A stretch of 64,000 nt of DNA from Cornus controversa (taxonomy: Eukaryota; Streptophyta; Magnoliopsida; Cornales; Cornaceae), in contig CM048849.1 of NCBI GenBank assembly GCA_026545225.1, positions 41,750,336 to 41,814,335 on the forward strand, in the 5' to 3' direction. This document shows, piece by piece, positions 22,745 to 33,437 of this stretch (positions are counted from its first letter, which is position 1; every line of letters starts with the position of its first letter). The notes under the pieces were generated by a model, which saw nothing but the letters and a program-made list of their open reading frames with translations, was not told the origin of the DNA and did no database searches. Position numbers and translations under genes: made by a program.

Positions 22745-25137
22745 CCATGTATTTCACGCTTAGACAATACTCCGATATACATGTATACATGCTCATATGA
22801 CACATATACTTCACATAGCATATATTTCTCATGCTTTTCCAATGCGCATTCTTGCTATATTTATTTCTAGCATGCATCCTCTCAACACATTCTACATATA
22901 ACCACATATATGTCTCAAAACATGCATATGATTTATATATACATATAATTGACAATCTAGCATATATTTTTTATGTTTTCCAATGCACACTCTTGCTGTT
23001 TTTAAATCTAGCATGCATTTCATCAACACAATTCCCATATAGTCACAAATATGCTTCAATTCATGCACATTAACCACATATGTATACAATACACTACATA
23101 ATTATACATGCTCTCATCTCATACACATTGCATGTACACACTCAACACATCATATATAACAATATAAACTTAACTAGCATGTTGAAATCATAAGAAAAGA
23201 GGGATATAAATATAATCACAGCCCCACAAATTCTCTCACACGTGTTAACTCAACCAAAACCTTCTCAAATTCACCGAAACTCTAGAATTGATGATTAAGA
23301 AGGAAGAAACACCCCTACCTCGAAATTGAAAGCTTTTCTATCAACTTCCAAGAATTCCTCCAAGTTTTATGTTGCCAAAATCCAAGTTTTTTCGGTTTAA
23401 ACAGAAGCCCTTGTCAAGCACTACAAGTTGTCCATCACCGACAACTTTCGAATCCAAGCATACGACCTCCAAAATGAAGAGAGAATGAAGAGAGATGAAA
23501 AAGGGAGAGAGTTGGCCTGTTGCTGGGTCAAGAGAGGATGAGATAATCTCTTTATACAGATATTTAAAATATTTAGGGGCACAAAATGCCCTTGGGCTAC
23601 TTAACGTTCCCTCCTGACCTCCGTTTTCGATTTCAAAAGCGCTTACGGTTCTGAAATCACTTCCTTAATTCTTTAAACATTTAATTTGGTCTAAAATTAA
23701 AAATAATTATTTTTCAAAAAAAATTCTAGATTCTCGAGTCCACCCGACCCACGTCCCAGGCCCCGCTAACCCAAAATTCTCAAATCTTCCCAAACGTTCC
23801 CAAAACTTTCCAAAACCTTTAAACAAGTCCCCAAACATATTTTCCACACTTAGAACATGTTAAACATCATTTAAAATGCATTTATGGTAGAAATGATGAA
23901 TAAACATAAAACCAATCAAAATTAGACCCAATCTTTATGTCTCTAAGATTGGCCAACCGAAGCACCATTGTCAACTCCATGGCCAACCATGGAAGCCATG
24001 ATTTTCGACCACACCACCCTCACCGATTATCTCCTCTGGCGAATCTCACTATCGGAGCAACCCAATTCCTGCCACCACCAAACAACATCACGACACTTCC
24101 ATTATCACCACCACTCACTACCAAGATTCAGTTTGGCACAATTTGAAAACCCATATGCACTTTCATTTCCAGTGAGCTCCATGGACAGACCAAGCACTAA
24201 AGCTCCACCATGAAGACTCCAAAGTCCATCATGAAGCTCACCCACCATGTTTCCACCGTCGACCAAACCTCCATCACTAAGATTCAATTGCGACCACCAT
24301 GCATAGCCAAATTGAAGCACCCATGCGAAGACCTACAACCAACTTCAGCTGAGCTCAACCTCCATCATCATCATAGACCAACCTCCATTGAAGCATAATT
24401 GTCGGGTTTTCTTCACCAGCCACCATTATCATCCTATTAACGATATGGTTACCTCTTGAAGCTCCACCGGAAAAGACCCATTTTCATTTTCAACTGAACC
24501 TTCATTGAAGACTATGAAGCCGAAGACCCATCACTGTCATATTCTCGACATTGAACAGTGGCTGGCCGGAGCTTGGCTTCTAATAGGAATGCGGGTTAAT
24601 TCTCGGACGGTGGAGTCACCAGTTGGTTATGGTGTTGAGCTCTATTTTGATGAAATTTCTTGGTTGGAAGTGGATAGTGGAGCTTTAATGATAGATTTGG
24701 TAGTGCATGGAGATGGAGACCCTTTTGGTGAACAATAAATGGTGGCTGGATTTGGACATTGATAATGAAGATAAATAGTGAGTTGAAGTATCATGTGTAT
24801 TTATATATATATCTACACACACCTTATACAGAATATATTTTTTATATATAATATATTACATATATGAATATGCAATGTATAGAGAGAAATGGGTTCATTA
24901 GCGTTTCAGAGAGGGAGAGCGTGTGTGAGGGGTAAAATGGTAAATGTACATAAAAGATATTTTATAATTAAAAATAATATAATAATGGGGGTATATTGGA
25001 CATTTCACAGGTAATGTAACGGCGTTAGGAACGAAAATAGCACTTAAGGTGTGTATGAAAGTTATAAGCAAAGTTTCTCTCTATGCGCTATAAGTCCAAA
25101 CCTTAAAGGGTGTCAATGATATTTACCCAAATTTTAA

Positions 25138-25860
25138 AGTTGCGTTGAGCGATTCAAACTTTGGACTTTAGACAGGTATAGTTATCTCCTCTACCACCCG
25201 AGCACATTGTGCTCTAGTTAATGTATGGACAACTATTTTATTTATACTATATCTTTTTTCATATCTATGAAATATAATGAAATAATAAATAACTAGTTTA
25301 ATATGATAATCCCGTATATTAATAAAGTATTTATTTTCAACAAATAAAAATGCTAAAGCGGTTTTCAAAATTCATTAATATAATGAAATAATAAATTCAT
25401 GATTAAGTTTATTTTTATTCATTAATTTCGTAAAAAGTATAATACTTAGAATTTTTAATTACCATATTGACTTATAATTCATTAATAGGTCATTACTTGT
25501 GCTAAATAATCTTACAAAATTTAATAAAATTCACTAAATATCCATCTTTAATGAATTATGTTGTAAAACATCGTGTATTGGTGCATTTTGGTCAGTATGT
25601 CCAAGGTTGAAATAAATTCACGACTGCGATAACCAATTCTATTACATTACACCAATACGAGCCCGAGTCCATTACACCACGTCCGTTATTGCATACTATT
25701 ATCAAATATTCTCAATTGTAAATTAAAGAACTCTAATTATAAATTCCTACCATCAGCGACAACTAATTTAAAGAAACTTCTTGTGCGCATATAATGGATG
25801 TACCTTGGCTAGCAATATTTATTGTTTTGAAGCCATGTGCATATGCTAATCTATATACTA
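25138..25860. other. AT-rich intergenic, no recognised feature
   Basis: Nothing beyond low-complexity AT sequence and short unlinked repeats was seen. Confidence 0.5.
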
Positions 25861-26747
25861 ATGTTGCATTTGATACGCTTGAATGAAATTGAATGAAGCT
25901 GAGAATAGAATGAAAATGGGAATGAAATAGAATGACTATTCTCATTTTATTGTTTGGTTGCAAATATAAAATTAGGTGGGAATGAAATAAATTATACATC
26001 AAATTCTCTCAAATAACCGTTCAAGTGAAAAATAAATTAAACCAACAAATATGTGGTGGTGGAGGAAGGTTGCAATGGAGGTGGTGGCAAGGTGTGGTGG
26101 TGGTGGTGATGAAGGAAGGTGGTGATGTGGAGGTGGTGGCGGTGGAGGAAAGCATGTGGAGGTGGTGGTGGTGTGGTGGTGGAGGAAGGTGGCGATGTGG
26201 AGGAAGTGGTGTGGTGGGGGTGGCGGTGGAGGAAGGCATGTGGAGGTAGTTGTGGTGTGGTGGTGGAAAAAGGTGGCGATGTGGAAGTGGTGGAGTGATG
26301 TGGTGGCAGTGGCAGTGGCAGTGGAGGAAGGTAGCGATGTGGTGGTGGTGCTTTAATGGTGGTGGCGGTGATGTAGAGGTGGTGGCAGTGGTGTGGTGGG
26401 GGTGAAGGTGGCGATGAAGGTGGTAGTGATGCAATGTGGTGGTGGTGATGGTGGTGGTGGAGGAAGGTGGCAATATGGAGGTGGTGGTGTGGTGGAGTAG
26501 AAAGGTGGCGACGTGGGGATGGAGGTGGTGGAGGCAATGGTGGTGGTGGTGGTGGTGATGGAGGTGAAGGGTTTTTTGGTCATATGAATTTTTTTTTAAT
26601 CTTACTAGGAATGGAATGCCCATTCCATAGGTTTAACTTTGGAATGGATTTTCATTCCAAGTAAATGACCATTCTCACCTTAAAATTTATACCAAACAAA
26701 TGAATGGTTGGAATGGGCATTCCATTCCTGTGTACCAAACGTAGCAT
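25861..26747. mobile_element. TIR element with GGTGGN core, copy 1
   Basis: Left terminus ATGTTGCATTTGATACGC; right terminus, inverted, ATGCTACGTTTGGTACAC; both are followed by GAATGGAATG-rich sequence. The centre (26047-26575) is a GGTGGN minisatellite. Termini are closest to Tourist/Harbinger-type MITEs (GGGTTTGGT), but a 3-bp target duplication could not be resolved. A second copy is at 46814-48207. Confidence 0.6.
26047..26575 (+). repeat. GGTGGN minisatellite
   Basis: G-rich plus strand made of GGTGGT, GGTGGAGGAAGGTGGCGATG and similar units. Open frames of His/Pro or Gly/Trp/Val on both strands are artefacts of the repeat. The many G-runs could support G-quadruplexes. Confidence 0.85.
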
Positions 26748-26754
26748 AAGTATC

Positions 26755-27115
26755 TTCTTTCTCTCACGTCAAATTCAAATAGAAAAGAGATAAGGTATAA
26801 TTGGGCAGGTAGGCAACAATATCCAATAGCTTAGGCTTTCAGGTCATTGGTAAGCGCTCCACCCGTTACAATTGGTATTAGAGCCAGAGCCAGACCCAGA
26901 CCCAGTTCTTGATCTGGTGCCATGCCTAGCGTTCACCCGAGTGGAGTTCGGGTCCGGGTCGTTTCTGAGTCCTCCCATTGTTAGGGGGGACAGGTAGGTA
27001 AGGTGGTCCGAGTGCAACGAGGGCATTGCGAGTTTGGATGAGAGAAAATGTTAGAGGGTTCTTCTTTGTCCCACATCGGATCCAAATGAGAAAGAGAATG
27101 GGTAAGGCCCAACCT
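26755..27115 (+). mobile_element. Degraded TRIM-like element
   Basis: A primer-binding-like TTGGTATTAGAGCCAGAGCC at 26871-26890 follows a diverged terminal repeat. A similar repeat recurs at about 27059-27115 (TTCTTTGTCCCACATCGGAT, AAATGAGAAAGAG). The second repeat seems truncated at CCTGATATG. No coding sequence was seen. Confidence 0.5.
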
Positions 27116-28820
27116 GATATGTTTTATCTTTTGATAAGGTAAATATTCTAGTTTAAAGGCAGATTAACATATGTATATACTTTTGAGGATAGTAATTATC
27201 ATGACTTAACCTCGATAAATAAATATTTGATAAATTAATAACCTTGTTTAAATAATAAAATCTTTTGGTCTCCATTAGGCTAGTATAATAAATTAATAAC
27301 CTTGCTAAATGAATAAGATAATATATTTTTTTAGAAATCGTTAAGGACCCAATGAAATATAAATTAATAATTGATTAAGTACATAAAAAAATAGCAAACA
27401 AAAATTCATAATACAGTATTGAGTAACTTTTTACTTGACAACTTTTATTTTCTCAATTCAATTATTTCTCAAAATATGCATTTAAAGTTGTCTGCATTTT
27501 CTTTGTACCTAAGCTGAACTCAACCTCATCCTTAATTTTTTACAATGGATACACCACTTCTGGAGGCTAAGAATCTAAAACTAATGATTATATATTGAGT
27601 TTATCTTCTATATACTTGAAACATCTTTATATTCTACTTGAAACCTCTTTATCATCTAGGTCATTAAGTTTTGACACTACATCTCTTCCTTTTAGAAGTC
27701 TTTTTATCTTCTAAAATTAATAATCATCTCTTCTTTTTTAGAAGCTCTTGGGCTTCTATGTATTAACCTTTGACCGCATCCTTTGTTTTTATATTTATAA
27801 GCCATACTTATACAAGTAGTAGAAACATAATACTCTCTCTAAATTAATAATTATTCATTTATCAATAAATTATTCATTTATTGATAAATCAATAATCCTT
27901 CTCTTGATCTGAAGAGTATTATTTGATAGGGGTTTTACTGTAATTACCAATCCAAATCACACCTTATATCTCTTTTGCTAAATATGGGTAAGGTGTTAAT
28001 ATTTACAGGCATCCATATATTGATTTGGATTGGGCTGGGAGGCCCAACCCGATCAATGCTAACCAACAAAAGTTGTAAAAATGGACTTTCCTGCCATATG
28101 GACAATACTAGAAATGAAGTTATGCCCGACCCAAGCAACAAAATAGGCCCAACCCATATTACAAAAAAGACCGTTAGGTGTAACGGGTTACGGCTACGTG
28201 GCAGCTGTCATTCAACTCGGTATCCAAATGTCATATCTAAACTCGGCGTTATTGCTGGCATGACTCGCATAAACTTGTGCAGGTTCTTTGATATTATTAA
28301 TATTAAATAGACTGACGTCAAATTGTTACACTCCAAATTTCGAGATACAGGTTTCATTGTAATTCAAGGGTGATTAACCATGATAATCGTATAATTTAAC
28401 ACTGATTATAAGGTCTAGTCTTCAAGATATAACGTTACAAAATAGACACTAGTACATTACAAAATATAACTAAATAGTCCATAAATATCCTTTAGTATTT
28501 ATTTATCAAATTCCAAATTGCCACATGCTTGCTGCCAAGAACTGACTTACTGGTCTTATTTTAATTTTTGAGAATTATTTATTTCGAATCTATTTACAAT
28601 ATTTACGTTTTCAAAAAATATCTTTCTAAGATTTCCAACCATATATAAATGATAATATTTTGAAATCGTTACGTCCTTAAAATAATTTTCTAAAATCAAG
28701 GAATTTGCAGTAGAGTTCATGTCATAACTGCAATTGTTATGTCACATTGCGTAATTCATCGAAAATAGCATATGCTTTGAAAATTGATGAAATTTTACCG
28801 AAAGTTGGTCATTTCTCCTA
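27116..28820. other. Intergenic, no recognised gene
   Basis: AT-rich. Around 28020-28230 composition is more balanced (GGCTGGGAGGCCCAACCCG and an ACGTGGCAGC motif), but the open frame there (27975-28310) has no recognisable domain. Confidence 0.45.
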
Positions 28821-29275
28821 TGTTATGTTTGGTTAGAAGAAAATATTGAGGAAGGAAGGATAAAAGAAGTTTCTCTTATTTGGTTGAAAGGAATGGAAGA
28901 GATAGAGGAAGCAAGAGGAGAGATGCAGAATCACTCCTTACTTTTGTTTTTTTTATCCATCCAAAATTGGGAGGAAGAGAGGAGGGAAAGAAACAAAAAC
29001 TATCTTTTAAATATGTAATATTAATTTTAACCTTTAATTATTTACAAAATCACTTATTAATGAGGGAATATTGTTTAAAAATTATAAAAACTCTCATTCC
29101 CTTACTTCCAAATAAATAAATAAAATATGTCACCTCATCCATCATTTATATTATTCTTTTCATTCAAGCAAATAAAAAATGAGAGAAACACCTTCTCTTC
29201 TCTAAAGATAGCTCCTTCATCCCTCTTTCTCTCTTCTATCCATTTTTCCATCCCTCCGGCCAAACAAAACTTTAG
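28821..29275. mobile_element. Short TIR element (Harbinger-like), probable
   Basis: The left end ATGTTTGGTTAGAAG is mirrored by CCAAACAAAACTTTAG at the right. Purine-rich GGAAGAGAGAGG sequence on the left is matched by pyrimidine-rich sequence on the right. Target duplication is not clear. Confidence 0.4.
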
Positions 29276-29544
29276 TTATCAAATCCAACTTGTTACAAAT
29301 CAAAATGACTTTCCTACCGGAAGTTAGGAATTTTTAAATCTAAATTGTTCAGTCTGCCAATCGGTATCAACACAAACTATATTTAGTATTCATTAATTTC
29401 ATAAATAAATATCCATAATGTTCTCGGCAGTGAACAGTGTCCTAAAAAAAAAACCTTTTTCTGAAAGTAATTTTGAATTCTTTTTTATTGTATTGATAAT
29501 AATTAAATTTTCGATTTTTTCTTTGTTGAAAAGTGTAGCTGAGT

Positions 29545-29855
29545 ATGACGTTTGTCCTTTAACTCAAAAGCCTAAATTATTAGATAATGTTGCATATGTC
29601 ATAGTTCTTTCTCATCGAGATCTAATGTGGGACAAGTTAGCCTCTTTAATATTCTCTTTCACTCAAACTCGCAGCGCTCTAGTTGTAGTCGGGTCATCCT
29701 GCCTAATCAAGTGGACACATCCAAATACTTTTAGACCGAGCACTTAACCTGACATTAGATCAAGAATTAAAATTAACTCTTATACCAAATGTAACAGATC
29801 GATTACTTGTCCTCTAATCTAAAAGTTTAAGTTATAAAAATAAAAAATGCTATAT
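29545..29855 (-). mobile_element. TRIM/LTR remnant, copy 1
   Basis: Contains AATGTGGGACAAGTTAGCC, CTAATCAAGTGGACACATCC and, on the minus strand, TTTGGTATAAGAGTTAAT resembling a TGGTATCAGAG primer site. Blocks of it recur at 30200-30520. Both are decayed pieces of one short terminal-repeat element family. Confidence 0.5.
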
Positions 29856-30199
29856 ATCCATTCTTATATATCTGAATAATTTTCATTTAGATCTAAAATA
29901 GGAGAAGTTAGCTATTCAAACAAAAAGACACTACTACACTTTTTTACTGGACATAATAGATGGCAAATTTTAGAAAAGGAATTCAATAGGACCGGGTAGG
30001 AGTTTAATTAATGAACTTTGCACCAATTGGGTTCTAGTTTCAAGAAAAATAATGGTGGGCATTAAATAAGGTAATATGGCATTCAAATGCATTAAAGTAT
30101 ATCGGATGAGAATGAGTAATGTTATCGCTTTAAATTCACGGAGGTGTTAAATATGGATTGAAATAGCAGAAAATGACAACTTTTATGTTATTGATCATT

Positions 30200-30520
30200 G
30201 TATAAGAGTTTTTGACCCACACCGCTTGTTAGAGTCAACTAAAAAAAATAAATGCATACCCACTCTTATATGTTTCAAGTCTTTTTATATTTGGATTTGA
30301 TGTGGAACAAAGTTAGCTTCATCCGAAGACTTTCATGCCGAGCGTTTGGCATGACATCAGATCAAAAATTGGATTTAGCTTGATAGCAAATATAACGGAT
30401 TGAGCGCTTCCCCTCTACTAAAAAGCTTAAATTGTTAGGTAGTGCTGCATACCCATCCTTATATATTCAAATCTTTCTCCATCCGAATTTAATGTAGGAC
30501 AACGTTAGCCCCTCTAACAC
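30200..30520 (-). mobile_element. TRIM/LTR remnant, copy 2
   Basis: Shares GATCTAATG-like, CCGAGCG..TGACATTAGATCAA-like and TAACGGAT..GCGCTT..CCTCTA blocks with 29545-29855. It includes two partial terminal repeats (about 30220-30320 and 30405-30520). Confidence 0.45.
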
Positions 30521-30531
30521 TTAACTATATC

Positions 30532-30724
30532 TAGGGGTGCACAAAAAACCGATAGAATCGTAATCGGAACCTGAACCGAACCGAATCAAACCTTTCACTA
30601 CGGTTCTAGTTCTGGTTTCGGTTCCAAATTTTAGGAACCATTCACTACGGTTCCGGTTCCAAGTCAAAGAACCGGAACAGTTAGATAATATATATATATA
30701 TACAAGGAACCAGAACTGTTAGAA

Positions 30725-30758
<34 letters not shown>

Positions 30759-31201
30759 AATGAATAATAATAGCTTATAAGTTATAGTGTTTTATATAAA
30801 TATACAAAGTATAAAATAGATAATATATAAATAAATACTATTACATTCTAAATTTTAGTGTTCTATTTATATATAAAGTATAAAATATATAATATATAGA
30901 TAAATACATTTAGTTTCTAAGTTCTAATGTTCTATATATTTATATAATATAAGATATATAAATAAATACTAATAACTTCTAATCTATTGTTATAACTAGA
31001 GGTGCACAAGTATAAATGTGTATCTTGTTAATGTTTAAAAAAAAAAAATTGACAAAGAATCGTTGAGGAACTGAAACCTGAACCGCAAAAAATGGGAACC
31101 GAACCGAACTCAACGGTTCCGGTTCCGGTTCCAAAATTAAGGAACCGTTGAGAACAGTTCCGATTTCAATTCCACCAAGAACCGTAACCTGTGCACTCCT
31201 A
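30532..31201. mobile_element. hAT-type MITE (GGTTCCGGTTCC family)
   Basis: The left end TAGGGGTGCACAAAAAACCG and inverted right end TAGGAGTGCACAGGTTACGG pair well. Flanks ACTATATC (30524-30531) and ACCATATC (31202-31209) match at 7 of 8. Subterminal GGAACCG/CGGTTCC repeats lie at both ends. An internal TAACTAGAGGTGCACAAG near 30993 suggests a nested or partial second end. Confidence 0.75.
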
Positions 31202-31437
31202 ACCATATCTACAAAAGCAAAAGGTTCGCAACAGATTCAATATGCATCGACATTACTGGTCCCGCTAAACAAAATAGCAAGAATCGCAAAGCTGGTTGTA
31301 AAGGCCCAATTTAAGATTATATACATAATTAATAATAAAATATTTTAATGGTGTGGAAACACTATCATACCCTAAGTTCGAGATTAAACAAGTTAAATCT
31401 ACTGAGAAAATTCTAATATTAGAATATTTTTGTGGAC

Positions 31438-31800
31438 TTTTTGAGGGTTGGTTTGGTCAGATGGAAAATAATACTGAAAAATAAAAATAAAAGAATGTGA
31501 AATAAACTAAAGTGAATGAAAGGAAAATAATTTTTTTGCCATGTATTTGTTTAGCACGAAATTCTTTTAAGAAAGTAATAGGAAATTGCAATTTTTTTAG
31601 TTTGGAATGCATTAAACTTATAAGAAAATAAAGGGTGTGTTTTTTTGTAGAAAAATTTTGTAAGAAAGCTAGGTAGTTATGGAAAGTTGCTTTCTCACAA
31701 AAAAAAATTTCTTTTTCTCCTAATCAAACTTCTAAAATATTCAGAAAAATAAATCATTTCTTTTCCTTTTCTACTATTTTTGCTAACCAAACATAGCTTA
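31438..31800. mobile_element. Short TIR element, probable
   Basis: GGGTTGGTTTGGTCAGATGG on the left is mirrored by GCTAACCAAACATAGC on the right, with AAAGAAATT..AATTTC blocks in between. It resembles the element at 28821-29275. Weak evidence. Confidence 0.35.
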
Positions 31801-31933
31801 AAAGAAGAAAGCTATACCGCTATACAAGTTGTAACTTGTAAATAATAGAGGTAAGTGAACGTTGTATTCTTCGTCTAGAGTTAAACTCAATATATTATTA
31901 GTAATTAATATTAAAATAGTGTTGCAAAATCCA

Positions 31934-31993
<60 letters not shown>

Positions 31994-33030
31994 TGTTGTA
32001 GCATGACTAGCCCTATATTGCTTAACTAGTGAAGCAATAGATCTGAGAAAAATGGATGATTGGTAATTTAGAAAAAAAAAGTAGTTTTTTTCAGTTGCCA
32101 TTGTAGATTAATATATTATTTGAAAGAAGACATTATTGATACATATATAAATCTGTATGTGTGGGTACTTGTATATGTTTGTCTCGATATGTATTATTGG
32201 TTGGTTCAATTGTTATTTGAAGATGCGAATTAACAATAATTGTCACTTGAAATATGTATGTTTGTCTAGGGCTTTAAATCCTGATTGATAGTTTAAATAG
32301 GGACTGCATATTAGTTGATATCATAGTCATTAAGTGTTAAAAAAAATATAATAATAATAATAAATAGAATAGAATAGACATAAATGAATAATAAATTAAG
32401 AGATTAAAATATTAAATGAGACAGAATAGTATTTCAAGTTAGGAGGACAATGTTTACTAACCCAAAAAAAAAAACAAAAAAAAAAAAAACCATAAATGAA
32501 TATGATTACAAAAACAAAAATTGTCAACTATTACTCTTGTGAACAGTACTTGAAAGTCATAAAATAATAGTAATTAAAAAATATTTACATGTATGTCATT
32601 AATTTTCATGTATTAAATTAGTGCAATCAATTAGTAGTGACAACATTTTAAGTATTCTTGAACTGATATGTGCTTGAGGATTGCAAATGAACTGTTTTTG
32701 AACAATTCAAACCCAATTTAAAATTATTCTAAATACAAATATAGTCTATGCATAATTTTTCATATTCAAAACATGTTAATTTAAGAGAGTGATCATGACA
32801 ATTGGCATGAAGTACATCCCATGATAGTCTTAAGTATTTAAAAATGTTATAAAAAAAAAAAAAAAAGTAATGCTGCTGTGAGGAGACTCTCATGGAGGAG
32901 ACTCTCATGGCTCTCATAAGCCCTCGCTCAAAATAAATGTTTTTGAATATAAAAAAAAATGCAAAAAAAATATCATCACGTAATCAATACTAAAATCATT
33001 TGACACAAAAAATATATAAATAAAAAATCA
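31801..33030. other. AT-rich intergenic with homopolymers
   Basis: Holds an (AT)n run at about 31935-31965 followed by a poly-T run of about 27, and several A-runs. No gene is visible. Confidence 0.5.
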
Positions 33031-33064
33031 ACTCAAAATATCATAAATTGAATTTATAGGAGAC

Positions 33065-33297
33065 AGTCAAAGTTTGATATAAAAAAAAAGTAAAGAAAAT
33101 AGGATGTAAAACTTTGACCGTGTCCTATAAATTTAATTTATGATATAAATAAAAAAATATCATCACGTAGCCTATACTAAAATCATCTCATACAAAGCAA
33201 AATTAGTTCAAAATATCATAAATTAAATTTATAGGACACGGTCAAAGTTTTACATCCTATTTCTTTTACTTTTTTTTTTTATATCAAACTTTGACTA
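33065..33297. repeat. Inverted repeat with arms of about 83 bp
   Basis: Left arm 33065-33146 and right arm 33213-33297 are nearly identical when inverted, differing mainly in A-run length and two or three bases. The shared core includes ACTTTGACCGTGTCCTATAA. A 42-bp block (ATCATCACGTAGCCTATACT..) occurs once in the loop and again just after the right arm, and a partial arm copy precedes the left arm. Confidence 0.85.
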
Positions 33298-33380
33298 TTA
33301 AATAAAAAAAATATCATCACGTAGCCTATACTAAAATCATCTCATACAAACAAAATCAGCTCAAATATCATAAATTGATA

Positions 33381-33437
33381 TTTTTTTAGAGTAATGCTAC
33401 CATGAGGACCCCTCACACTAGCATTACTCTAAAAAAA
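33381..33437. repeat. 57-bp foldback, 18-bp perfect arms
   Basis: TTTTTTTAGAGTAATGCT is followed after about 20 bp by its exact inverse. The loop resembles the AGTAATGCTGCTGTGAGGAG stretch at 32867, so this is likely a tiny MITE derivative. Confidence 0.65.

Larger units (their letters stand above)
18751..23900 (-). mobile_element. Gypsy-type LTR fragment (minus strand), interrupted
   Basis: At 18855-18865 the plus strand reads TGTCACGCCCC, i.e. an LTR ending GGGGCGTGACA on the minus strand. It is followed by ACTTGGTATCCGAATGAG, similar to a TGGTATCAGAGC primer-binding site. A second TGTCACGCCCCGATTTTC at 18752 starts another truncated terminus. Minus-strand TATAAAGAG near 23560 followed by a CT-rich leader looks like an LTR promoter. 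The far end is uncertain. It is split by the solo LTR at 20171-22744. No gag or pol was seen. Confidence 0.6.
18295..25128. mobile_element. Mutator-like element shell containing nested LTR sequences
   Basis: The left end GAGTAAATTACAGTGACATC and the inverted right end GGGTAAATATCATTGACACC continue to match inward (TTTGGACTTAT-like, then AAACTTTGCTTATA-like motifs). Flanking 9-mers AACTTTTAA (18286-18294) and AAATTTTAA (25129-25137) match at 8 of 9. It belongs to the same terminal family as 11637-17876. Most of the 6.8 kb is later LTR-retrotransposon sequence. Material at about 23937-24770 is GC-richer with open frames, but I could not match it to a family. Confidence 0.65.

Noticed and set aside
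26021..26623. His/Pro/Thr-rich frames of up to 200 codons
   Set aside because: Translation of the GGTGGN minisatellite in several frames on both strands; not a protein gene.
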